Part shown: piece after piece, positions 16,481 through 23,616 of the stretch
Layout of the letters: the number at the start of each line of letters is the position of its first letter
How positions within the stretch are numbered: the stretch's first letter is position 1
Assembly (NCBI RefSeq): GCF_022430545.2
Contig: NZ_CP092488.2
Location: 3,472,001 to 3,536,000 of the forward strand
Source: Mycobacterium paraterrae
Lineage (GTDB): Bacteria > Actinomycetota > Actinomycetes > Mycobacteriales > Mycobacteriaceae
Length of the DNA stretch: 64,000 nt
Direction: 5' to 3'
Notes under the pieces: model-generated
Told to the model about the DNA's origin: nothing
Seen by the model: the letters and a program-made list of their open reading frames with translations, nothing else
Databases searched by the model: none
Program-made: the position numbers and the translations under genes

Positions 16481-16870
16481 TCAGTAAATGACCGGCGAAA
16501 ATGCCGCCGAATTGCCGGTGCCCTGGCAACTCACGTCCACGGCGTAGTGCCCGCCGAGTTGCTGAAAGATGATCGTGATCGGCGGTGAGGGGTTCGGACC
16601 GTTGAGCGTCGTTTGGCGGATGTAGGGAAGTGCGGGCGTGCCCTGGACTCCCACCGCGTGATACTGGCAGACCTCGATAGCACCCGGCGGGTTTCGCAGG
16701 TCGGTAATGGTCGCGAAGATCGCCCCACCGCCCTCGCCGTAGCTGACCTGCATGCTGTTGTCGCTGTTGTAGAAGTAGGTCGGGTCGGTGGCGTGCGCGA
16801 TCGCGGTGCTCGACAGTGACAGCACGACGGCCGCGGCGGCGGTCGCCGATGTCTTACCGATGGTGTTCAT
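16481..16870 (-). CDS. Exported hypothetical protein
   Basis: This 129-residue product has a signal peptide (MNTIGKTSATAAAAVVLSLS, cleavage near AIAHA-TDP). The mature domain is about 100 residues, beta-rich, with two cysteines (EVCQYHAV and DVSCQGTG). It resembles small secreted mycobacterial proteins of unknown function. It is the first of three exported proteins on this strand, but a palindrome separates it from the next, so they may not form one operon. Confidence 0.65.
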   Translation of the reverse strand: MNTIGKTSATAAAAVVLSLSSTAIAHATDPTYFYNSDNSMQVSYGEGGGAIFATITDLRNPPGAIEVCQYHAVGVQGTPALPYIRQTTLNGPNPSPPITIIFQQLGGHYAVDVSCQGTGNSAAFSPVIY

Positions 16871-17035
16871 GCTGTGCCCTCACGTTTCCTTGGACGGACG
16901 CCTGATGACAGGTTAGATGGCCCGGCCGCTTTGCGGACGTCGCACCGGTGTACCCGCTTGGCGTTTGACTATTCGTGACTGCCGCCAACCCTTGACGGGC
17001 TTCGCACCTGCCTGCTAGACATGGCGTGCGCCCAG

Positions 17036-17055
17036 ATTTGGGCGATCGCCCAAAT
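17036..17055. promoter_or_regulatory. 20-bp palindromic operator upstream of the P450
   Basis: ATTTGGGCGATCGCCCAAAT is a perfect palindrome, 25 bp before the P450 start. Close copies lie at 18941 and 19124, flanking the TetR gene 18299-18907, so this is very likely its binding site. Confidence 0.6.
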
Positions 17056-17079
17056 TCGTCGACGGAGGCTGACGAATCG

Positions 17080-18282
17080 ATGACTCTGACCAACGACACG
17101 GACGTCTACTACGACCCCTACGACGTCGGGATCAACACCGATCCGTATCCGACGTACGCCCGCCTGCGTGACGAGGCTCCGCTGTACTACAACGAGCAGT
17201 ACGACTTCTGGGCCATCTCACGGCATTCAGACGTCGAGAAGGCCCTGTCAAACTGGGAGGTCTTCTCGAGCCGTCGCAGCGACATCCTTGAGCTGGTCAA
17301 GTCGACATTCGACATGCCGCGCGGAGTCATGATGTTTCAGGACCCGCCGGAGCACACAATGCTGCGCGGCCTGATGTCGCGGGTGTTCACGCCACGACGG
17401 ATGGCCGAGATCGAGGACCGGATTCGGGCCTACTGCGTAGGATGCCTCGACCCGCTGGTCGGGTCGGACGGGTTCGACATCATCGCCGAACTCGCCTCGA
17501 TGATGCCGATGCGCGTCATCGGAATGCTGCTGGGGATTCCGGAGTCCGAGCAGATTTCGGTGCGCGACGCCAACGACGCAAACCTGCGCACCAAGCCGGG
17601 CGCGCCGCTCAAGGTCGCTGACGCCGATTCCATTGCCGACGGCCGGATCTACGCCGACTACGTCGAATGGCGGTCGAAGAACCCATCCGACGATCTGATG
17701 ACCACGCTGCTCAACGTCGAGTTCGACGACGAGAACGGCGTGCGCCGAAAGCTGACCCGCAAAGAGGTGCTGCACTACACCCAAGTGGTCGCGGGTGCCG
17801 GCAACGAGACGACCGGCCGGCTGATCGGGTGGCTGGCCAAGGTGCTGGCTGAGCATCCCGAGCAGCGCCGGGAGATCGAACAGGACCGATCGCTGTTGAA
17901 CCGGACCGTCGACGAGACACTGCGCTTCGAGCCGACCGGACCGCACGTCGCCCGTTGGATGGCAAGCGATTTCGAGCTCTACGGCACCACCGTCCCGGCC
18001 GGTAGCGCGATGCTCTTGCTCTTCGGTGCCGCCAACCGCGACCCGCGCCGGTACACCGACCCGGGCATCTTCAACATCCACCGCGACAACATCTCGCACA
18101 TCACGTTCGGCAAAGGCGTGCACTACTGCCTGGGCGCCAACCTGGCGCGGTTGGAGGGTCGCGTCGCGCTCGACGAGATGCTGAACCGCTGGCCGGAATG
18201 GGGCATCGACTACGACACAGCGCAACTCGCGTCGACGTCGACCGTGCGCGGTTGGGAGAAGCTCCGGATCGTGCTGTCCTGA
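17080..18282 (+). CDS. Cytochrome P450
   Basis: This 400-residue bacterial P450 has the I-helix motif AGNET in VVAGAGNETTGRLIG, the K-helix ExxR in DETLRFEPTGP and the heme loop FGKGVHYCLGANLA, with the thiolate at about Cys350. ATG 17080 follows GACGGAGG by 11 bp; the frame is open from 17026, but that part overlaps the operator. A TetR gene is convergent 16 bp downstream and shares palindromic operators with the P450 promoter, so expression is probably induced by the P450's substrate or a product. The nearby aldehyde dehydrogenase remnant suggests an oxidation pathway from alcohol or aldehyde to acid that has been partly lost. Confidence 0.93.
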   Translation: MTLTNDTDVYYDPYDVGINTDPYPTYARLRDEAPLYYNEQYDFWAISRHSDVEKALSNWEVFSSRRSDILELVKSTFDMPRGVMMFQDPPEHTMLRGLMSRVFTPRRMAEIEDRIRAYCVGCLDPLVGSDGFDIIAELASMMPMRVIGMLLGIPESEQISVRDANDANLRTKPGAPLKVADADSIADGRIYADYVEWRSKNPSDDLMTTLLNVEFDDENGVRRKLTRKEVLHYTQVVAGAGNETTGRLIGWLAKVLAEHPEQRREIEQDRSLLNRTVDETLRFEPTGPHVARWMASDFELYGTTVPAGSAMLLLFGAANRDPRRYTDPGIFNIHRDNISHITFGKGVHYCLGANLARLEGRVALDEMLNRWPEWGIDYDTAQLASTSTVRGWEKLRIVLS

Positions 18283-18298
18283 CCGGCCTTCGCCGAGA

Positions 18299-18907
18299 CT
18301 AGCCGGCGCCGCGACGGCCCTTGGGTTCGGGCATCTCGAATTTGTCCAGGAATCGATGGACCAGAGCGATCGCCTCGTCGTGACCGCCGGCGGTGCCGAG
18401 TCCTTGCTCGAGGATCAGCGAGCGGCCGATCGCGGCGATGATCACGGCGAGCGCCGCCGGCGGGTACTGATCGGTGTCGAGGTCGTGCTCGCGGACAACG
18501 AAATTCAGCGCGGTGATCTGTTGCTCGCGCCAGCGCTCCGACCATGTCGCGATCTCGGCGCGAATTTCTTTGCGGTGGTTGGCAAGTCCCATGAACTCTA
18601 GGAGCAGGCGAGTGTCCTTGGGCGCGGTGAGGGTATCCCAGAACGCGTGCAGCGGGCGGTCGGAGGCAAGTGCCTTCTGTTGGCGATCCAGATAGACCGT
18701 CGCGCCGACCCGGAAGACCGCCAAATACAGATCGTCCATGGTGGGGAAGTAGTAGTGCACCAAGGCAGGTTTGACGCCCGCCTGCGCGGCGACCCGGCGC
18801 GAGGTGGCTGCGGCGTAACCCTCCTCGACCATGATCTGGCTGGTAGCGGCGATCAGCAGGTCGCGCGTCGTGGAGTCGCGAGCCTTTGGTCGCGCGGATG
18901 CGGTCAT
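18299..18907 (-). CDS. TetR family regulator of the P450 locus
   Basis: This 202-residue TetR protein has the N-terminal HTH from TTRDLLIAATSQIMVEEGYA to KPALVHYYFPTMDDLYLAVF, with the A-LVHYYF recognition-helix pattern of the family. ATG 18907 (MTASARPKARD) was chosen; the upstream open frame to 19102 runs through the operator and lacks TetR character. A near-palindrome TTGAGCGACCGCCCAA lies 33 bp upstream (autoregulation), a perfect version precedes the P450, and a third lies in front of the ALDH remnant. The C-terminal ligand domain is not diagnostic. Confidence 0.88.
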   Translation of the reverse strand: MTASARPKARDSTTRDLLIAATSQIMVEEGYAAATSRRVAAQAGVKPALVHYYFPTMDDLYLAVFRVGATVYLDRQQKALASDRPLHAFWDTLTAPKDTRLLLEFMGLANHRKEIRAEIATWSERWREQQITALNFVVREHDLDTDQYPPAALAVIIAAIGRSLILEQGLGTAGGHDEAIALVHRFLDKFEMPEPKGRRGAG

Positions 18908-18940
18908 GTTGTCTCCAGATATTGCCGGCGTCCAGACCAA

Positions 18941-18956
18941 TTGAGCGACCGCCCAA
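18941..18956. promoter_or_regulatory. Operator upstream of the tetR gene
   Basis: TTGAGCGACCGCCCAA matches the core of the 17036-17055 palindrome (TTGRGCG, centre, CGCYCAA) and lies just ahead of the TetR start at 18907, fitting self-repression. Confidence 0.5.
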
Positions 18957-19123
18957 CAGGCGTGCCATAGTCGCACTGTCTGCGCACCCTGGTCAAGCCA
19001 TGTGGGTGCGCCGCTCGTCCGCCGTCCGTTGTCGGCTTTCGCGTTTCGCGCTCCGCACTGATGGCGAGCAGGAGGCCGACGGAGCCTGACCGTGATCGAC
19101 ACCGGGCGATAGGGATGTCTGGT

Positions 19124-19139
19124 TTGGGCGGTCGCTCAG
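19124..19139. promoter_or_regulatory. Third operator-like palindrome, upstream of the ALDH remnant
   Basis: TTGGGCGGTCGCTCAG is the same motif with one mismatch in the last arm. Its place, divergent from tetR and before the aldehyde dehydrogenase remains, suggests it once controlled that gene. Confidence 0.45.
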
Positions 19140-19169
19140 GAACGTGGATTTGACTGGTGCAGACGGCGG

Positions 19170-19317
19170 TCGTGACCGGTTCGGCGTCAACGAGGGCTAG
19201 ACCATGGATCCCGCAGCGCCCTTCGGCGGCGTCAAGAACAGCGGTTATGGCCGCAAGCTCGGCGTCGAGGGCATCGACAGCTATACGGTCAGCCAGTTGA
19301 TTTCGGTTGCGGGCTAA
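19170..19317 (+). pseudogene. C-terminal remnant of an aldehyde dehydrogenase
   Basis: The 37 codons from ATG 19204 read MDPAAPFGGVKNSGYGRKLG and continue VEGIDSYTVSQLIS, the conserved C-terminal end of aldehyde dehydrogenases. Upstream in the same frame, FGVNEG is followed by TAG (19198-19200) exactly where the family has Tyr (VNxGYTMDP), so a nonsense mutation is visible. Before about 19170 similarity fades, and the remaining 450 or so residues are absent. This is therefore the tail of a deleted gene, next to a surviving operator. The stop overlaps the convergent exported-protein gene by 3 bp. Confidence 0.75.
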
Positions 19318-19838
19318 TGCTTTCCGCCGACCTCGGCGGGCAGCGGCGGTGGCAACGGTTTCGTCGGACTGGGACTGGCCACGGCCGACGGACTCGGTGC
19401 GGCCGCCGGCGTCTGCTGAACCGGCCCGGTCTTGGGCCCGTGGAACGACGTCATCGGTTCGCGGCGGATCACCCCGTTGGCGTCGCTGACCACCAGCGCG
19501 CTCGATGTCACCGTGTAGGTGACCCCGTCCTGCTTGGCGACGTAGCTGCCGTCCGCGGACTCGGTTGCCGATGCGACCAGTTTCGCGCCGTCACTGATCC
19601 GGACGCCGTGATAGCCGAGTTGGCCGGCCGGGCTTTTACAGATCGCCACGCGCGATTCGGCGGTGCTCCCGAAGGCGACTGCGGTGTTGGGCGAGGTGCA
19701 ACGCGCGCTGGAGTCAACGAAGCCGAGGGCATCGGTGGCCGGGTCGGCAACGGCCAGCGGTGTGCCGATCGCGACCAGCGTCCAGCACGCCGCCGCGGCG
19801 ACGGCGATACGTCGAGTGCAAGGCAGGTAAGAGGACAT
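19314..19838 (-). CDS. Exported hypothetical protein with proline-rich tail
   Basis: This 174-residue product starts at ATG 19838 (MSSYLPCTRRIAVAAAACW), giving a standard signal peptide with cleavage near PLAVADP; the frame extends to 19883 but the longer start adds no signal features. The mature domain (about 110 residues) has two cysteines (SARCTSPN and AICKSPAG) that could pair. It ends in a Pro/Ser/Thr-rich tail of about 40 residues (TPAAAPSPSAVASPSPTKPL), typical of cell-wall-spanning linkers. The family is not recognised. Confidence 0.7.
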   Translation of the reverse strand: MSSYLPCTRRIAVAAAACWTLVAIGTPLAVADPATDALGFVDSSARCTSPNTAVAFGSTAESRVAICKSPAGQLGYHGVRISDGAKLVASATESADGSYVAKQDGVTYTVTSSALVVSDANGVIRREPMTSFHGPKTGPVQQTPAAAPSPSAVASPSPTKPLPPPLPAEVGGKH

Positions 19839-19941
19839 AAGTCTCCACGGCACCATCGGCGACCGAGAAGATCCCGCACCCACGCCGCACGATCACGGAA
19901 TCGTTAGCTTCTCGAGATGTACAAAGCTAGATTCGACGCCC

Positions 19942-21672
19942 ATGGGACTGCTTTTCGATCCGAACACCTACGACCCCGCGCACTTCGATGCCGAAACCAA
20001 ACGCCAGCTACGTGCGGTGATCGACTGGTTCGAGGGTCGAGGGAAGGCCAGGCTGCTGCGCGACGACCTCGAGGCGACCTGGGTGTCGGACTTCTTGGAC
20101 TTCATCAAGCAGGAAAAGATCTTCGCGACCTTCCTGACGCCGTCGGAGTACAGCGGCGGTGACCCCAACAAACGGTGGGACACTTCCCGTAACGCCGCAC
20201 TGAGCGAGATCTTCGGGTTCTACGGGCTGTCCTATTGGTATGCCGAACAGGTGACGATCCTCGGTCTGGGGCCGATCTGGCAGAGCGACAACATCAAGGC
20301 CAAGGAGCGGGCAGCCGCGCAGCTCGAGGCCGGCGGAGTGATGGCCTTCGCGCTTTCGGAACGCGAGCACGGCGCCGACATCTACAACACCGACCTCTTG
20401 CTGACCCCCGCCAAACCCGACGACGACGACGGAGTGGTCTTCCGTGCGTCGGGGGAGAAGTACTACATCGGCAACGGCAACGTCGCAGGCATGGTGTCGG
20501 TGTTCTCCCGCCGTACCGACATCGACGGGGCCGACGGCTACGTCTGGTTCGTCGCCGACAGCGCCCACGAGAACTACGAATTGATCGGCAACGTCGTGCA
20601 CGGCCAGATGTTCGTCAGCAACTTCCGGCTCAACGACTACCCGGTGCACGAAGAAGACATTCTGTGCACCGGGCCAGAAGCATTCTCGGCCGCGCTGAAC
20701 ACCGTCAACGTCGGCAAATTCAACCTGTGCTCCGGCTCGATCGGCATGTGCGAGCACGCGTTCTACGAGGCGATCACGCACGCCAACAACCGCATCCTGT
20801 ACGGCAACCCGGTCACCGACTTCCCGCACGTGCGCGCCAGCTTCGTCGAGGCCTATGCCCGCATCATCGCGATGAAGCTGTTCAGCGATCGGGCCATCGA
20901 CTACTTCCGTAGCGCGAGCCTCGACGATCGGCGCTACTTGCTGTTCAACCCGGTGACCAAGTCGAAGGTGACGTCCGAGGGCGAGACCGTGGTGACGCTG
21001 TGGTGGGATGTATTGGCCGCCAAGGGTTTCGAGAAGAACACCTACTTCTGCGAAGTGGCGCGACTGATCGGCGCGCTGCCGCGACTGGAAGGCACTGTCC
21101 ACGTCAATGTGGCGCAGATCCTGAAATTCATGCCCAACTTCATGTTGAACCCGGCGGAATATCCCGAGATCGGCACCCGCAACGATCCCGCCGATGACAC
21201 GTTCTTCTGGGCGCAAGGCCCGGCCCGCGGCGCGTCGAAGGTTCAATTCGCCGACTGGACAAGGGTTTACGAGCAGCACGCTCAGATTCCGAACGTTGGC
21301 GTTTTCTACCAACAGGCGCGTGCGCTCAAAGCCTTGCTGCTGACCGCCGCGCCGGACCCCGAACAGATGAAAGACCTCGACTTCCTGCTCGTGGTCGGCC
21401 ACCTGTTCACACTGGTGGTGTACGGGCAGTTGATCCTTGAGCAAGCGGATCTGATCGGGCTCGAATCCGATCTGCTGGATCAGATTTTCGAAGTCCAGAT
21501 TCGCGACTTCTCGCAATACGCCGTCGCTCTGCACGGCAAGGCGAGTGCTAATTCGGCGCAACAGGATTGGGCGCTAGGCGCCGTACGCAGGCCCGTGACC
21601 GACTCCGCACGGTTCGACCGGGTGTGGGAGCAGGTCCGGGCCTACGACGGCGCCTACGAGATGCGGCCTTAA
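19942..21672 (+). CDS. Acyl-CoA dehydrogenase family protein (long form)
   Basis: This protein has 576 residues, longer than the usual 380-400 and in the range of the large actinobacterial FadE proteins. The middle acyl-CoA dehydrogenase domain is recognisable from MAFALSEREHGADIYNTD and the following GEKYYIGNGNVAGMVSVF substrate/FAD segment. The helical C-terminal domain includes SIGMCEHAFYEAITHANNRI. The last third (ILKFMPNFMLNP to the end) is the extra region of the long forms. It probably oxidises a branched or steroid-derived acyl-CoA; the substrate is unknown. It stands alone, followed by the 53-bp minisatellite and a convergent SDR gene. Confidence 0.85.
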   Translation: MGLLFDPNTYDPAHFDAETKRQLRAVIDWFEGRGKARLLRDDLEATWVSDFLDFIKQEKIFATFLTPSEYSGGDPNKRWDTSRNAALSEIFGFYGLSYWYAEQVTILGLGPIWQSDNIKAKERAAAQLEAGGVMAFALSEREHGADIYNTDLLLTPAKPDDDDGVVFRASGEKYYIGNGNVAGMVSVFSRRTDIDGADGYVWFVADSAHENYELIGNVVHGQMFVSNFRLNDYPVHEEDILCTGPEAFSAALNTVNVGKFNLCSGSIGMCEHAFYEAITHANNRILYGNPVTDFPHVRASFVEAYARIIAMKLFSDRAIDYFRSASLDDRRYLLFNPVTKSKVTSEGETVVTLWWDVLAAKGFEKNTYFCEVARLIGALPRLEGTVHVNVAQILKFMPNFMLNPAEYPEIGTRNDPADDTFFWAQGPARGASKVQFADWTRVYEQHAQIPNVGVFYQQARALKALLLTAAPDPEQMKDLDFLLVVGHLFTLVVYGQLILEQADLIGLESDLLDQIFEVQIRDFSQYAVALHGKASANSAQQDWALGAVRRPVTDSARFDRVWEQVRAYDGAYEMRP

Positions 21673-21682
21673 GGGCCCTACC

Positions 21683-21841
21683 TGTCAGGCCGACCCGCTG
21701 CGCCCGGCTGCGCCGTGCTTGCGATCGGCCCGGGCTGTCAGGCCGACCCGCTGCGCCCGGCTGCGCCGTGCTTGCGATCGGCCCGGGCTGTTAGGCCGAC
21801 CCGCTGCGCCCGGCTGCGCCGTGCTTGCGATCGGCCCGGGC
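21683..21841. repeat. 53-bp tandem repeat, three copies (MIRU/VNTR-like)
   Basis: Units start at 21683, 21736 and 21789 (TGTCAGGCCGACCCGCTGCG, then GCCCGGCTGCGCCGTGCTTG and CGATCGGCCCGGGC). They are almost identical, with one C-to-T change in the third. A few bases of a fourth unit overlap the stop of the downstream SDR gene. The unit length of 53 bp is that of many mycobacterial interspersed repetitive units, so copy number may vary between strains. Confidence 0.9.
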
Positions 21842-21844
21842 TGG

Positions 21845-22591
21845 TCAGGCGAAGGGAACGTCGTCGGGTGCCGCCCGGCGCGCGGCCAGCAGCGCCCGGG
21901 CCGGGTCGCCGATCGGAATCCGCAGGGGTAATTCCGGCTTCTCCGCGGCATCGGCGATCTCGCTGGCCACCTGCTGCGGGGTGATGATCGAGCGACGCAC
22001 GTCTTCGTCACCCTTCAGGTGGGCGTAAGGGTCATCGGGCAGCGTGTAGCTCGTGACGTTGTCGAGTGCTCCGGAACTCACCGCGCCCGGTTCAAGCAAG
22101 CTGGGCTGAATCCCGAACGGCGCCACCTCGATCGCGAGGGCTTCGACAAGCGCTTCGAGCGCCCACTTGGTCGCTGCGTAGGCGGCGCCGGTCGGCAATA
22201 CGACGCGCCCGAGGACGCTGGACATGAACAGCAGCTTGCCATCGCCGCGCGCACGCATCCCGGGCAGCGCGGCCTGCGCTACGCGCAGGGCGCCCACAGT
22301 GTTGACGCTGAACAACCGCTGCAATTCCTCGAGTGGAATGGCCTCGACCGCGGCGTAGAAGATCTCAGCCGGGTTGACGATGACGATGTCTACGTCGCCG
22401 GCGGCTTCGAACGCGGCTCGCACGCTGGCGTCGTCAGTGACGTCGAGGGACAGCCGTTGGGCCACGTCGAGCCCGTCCAACGAAGCGGGATTGCGCGCGG
22501 TGCCGATGACGCGGTGACCGCGCCGGATGAATTCTTCGGTGATTGCGCGGCCGATACCGCGGCCTGCTCCGGTGACAAGGACGGTGGACAT
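21845..22591 (-). CDS. SDR family oxidoreductase
   Basis: This 248-residue short-chain dehydrogenase has the cofactor loop TGAGRGIGRAI, TARNP at the end of strand 2 (favouring NADP), the catalytic Ser in LLFMSSVLGR and the Tyr-Lys pair in AYAATKWALEAL. The usual NNAG is replaced by VNPAEIF, a variation that may affect stability rather than chemistry. It is convergent with the acyl-CoA dehydrogenase gene. A TTACA-N5-TGTAA inverted repeat lies 27 bp upstream of the start. The substrate is unknown. Confidence 0.85.
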   Translation of the reverse strand: MSTVLVTGAGRGIGRAITEEFIRRGHRVIGTARNPASLDGLDVAQRLSLDVTDDASVRAAFEAAGDVDIVIVNPAEIFYAAVEAIPLEELQRLFSVNTVGALRVAQAALPGMRARGDGKLLFMSSVLGRVVLPTGAAYAATKWALEALVEALAIEVAPFGIQPSLLEPGAVSSGALDNVTSYTLPDDPYAHLKGDEDVRRSIITPQQVASEIADAAEKPELPLRIPIGDPARALLAARRAAPDDVPFA

Positions 22592-22618
22592 GGGGTGGCT
22601 CCTTCAGCGTCGGGGTGC

Positions 22619-22633
22619 TTACAGCGATTGTAA
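22619..22633. promoter_or_regulatory. TTACA-N5-TGTAA inverted repeat upstream of SDR
   Basis: Perfect 5-bp arms lie in the 149-bp gap between the SDR gene (minus) and the CATASP-like gene (plus). TTACA/TGTAA arms are common in mycobacterial TetR operators, but no regulator gene lies nearby. Confidence 0.35.
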
Positions 22634-22740
22634 ACCGACCGGTGTACTTCCTTGTTCCCGGTTAGCGGAGATTCCCGGAGACAAACGTCCGCTGGTGCTT
22701 TTCACGTGTGGACACCAGAGCTCGGACGTAATATCCCGCC

Positions 22741-23616
22741 ATGGCAGGAGGCTTGCCGCCCGATTTGGTTGAACAGACTGCCTTGACGCTGAGCAGCGTC
22801 AGTAGAGTCACTCTGCCGCCTGAGCGTTGGCCGGCCGTCGAACGTGCGTTGTCGGCCGTCGACCATGCCGTCGACACCGACAATGCGGACGCGCTGGGAT
22901 ATGCACTCGACGAGCTCCACCGAATCGGTCTGAGTCCGCCGATTCTCGACGATGATTGCCCGACCGGCGCTTCTCCGGTCGTCGACCCACCGCAGCCCGG
23001 CGGCGCCCCACCGCCTTTCATGGGCTACCCGCCGCAAGCCTCCGGCCACGGCGCTCCGCCGCCCTCGATGAGCTACCCGCCGCAGCAGCCGTCCACGGAC
23101 TACGGTGGTCCGCCGCCAACGAACTACCTGCCGCAAGCCGCCGGCTACGGCGCCCCGCCGTCGATGGGGTATCCGCAATCGACCGCGTCGCGCTCAACCC
23201 GGCGCTGGATCTGGCTGGGTGGCGGAGTCCTAGCCATCGCATTGCTCCTGGCATTCGGGATCTTGAGCCTGATGACTTCGACGCACAACGCGGCGGGTCC
23301 CGCTACCCGGGCTCCGTCGCCGTCACGGTCCGCCGCACCTACCTCGGTGACCTCCACCGACACGCCGACCCAGGCTGGCGGGGGAACGGGCGTTTTCGTT
23401 GCTGTCGGTCTACTTGCCGTTGCGGGGGCGGTGATCGCTGTCGTCATTGTGCTGATGCGTCGGCGATCTCGCACGGCCTACCCGCCGCCCATGCACCTCG
23501 CGGCTGAGCCAATTGCGCGGCCGGAGCGCCTCGCCGCCACCTTTGCGCCCAATGAGCTTGTTGAGCTTGCCAATCGAACTGTCGACCGGCTCGTCGACAA
23601 GGGCGGCCGAAGGTGA
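22741..23616 (+). CDS. CATASP-like membrane protein, partner of the CATRA-like gene
   Basis: The 291 residues divide into four parts. The N-terminal helical segment (about 1-65, core VTLPPERWPAVERALSAV) closely recalls CATASP, the small protein that accompanies CATRA proteins. Then come a Pro/Gly/Tyr-rich linker with repeated MGYPP- and MSYPP-like units (75-150), two transmembrane helices (about 158-178 and 218-240) separated by a Ser/Thr/Pro loop, and a cytoplasmic tail ending FAPNELVELANRTVDRL. A typical CATASP is only about 100 residues without membrane anchors (family knowledge), so this is an extended form. Its TGA overlaps the GTG of the next gene, implying translational coupling and a shared complex. 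The exact function is unknown. Confidence 0.6.
   Translation: MAGGLPPDLVEQTALTLSSVSRVTLPPERWPAVERALSAVDHAVDTDNADALGYALDELHRIGLSPPILDDDCPTGASPVVDPPQPGGAPPPFMGYPPQASGHGAPPPSMSYPPQQPSTDYGGPPPTNYLPQAAGYGAPPSMGYPQSTASRSTRRWIWLGGGVLAIALLLAFGILSLMTSTHNAAGPATRAPSPSRSAAPTSVTSTDTPTQAGGGTGVFVAVGLLAVAGAVIAVVIVLMRRRSRTAYPPPMHLAAEPIARPERLAATFAPNELVELANRTVDRLVDKGGRR

Noticed and set aside
20008..21561. Minus-strand open frame of 517 codons
   Set aside because: Antisense to the acyl-CoA dehydrogenase, with low-complexity Val/Gly/Arg composition and no recognisable fold.
21683..21841. CRISPR array
   Set aside because: Repeats are directly adjacent without unique spacers, the unit is 53 bp, and no cas genes are present; it is a minisatellite.
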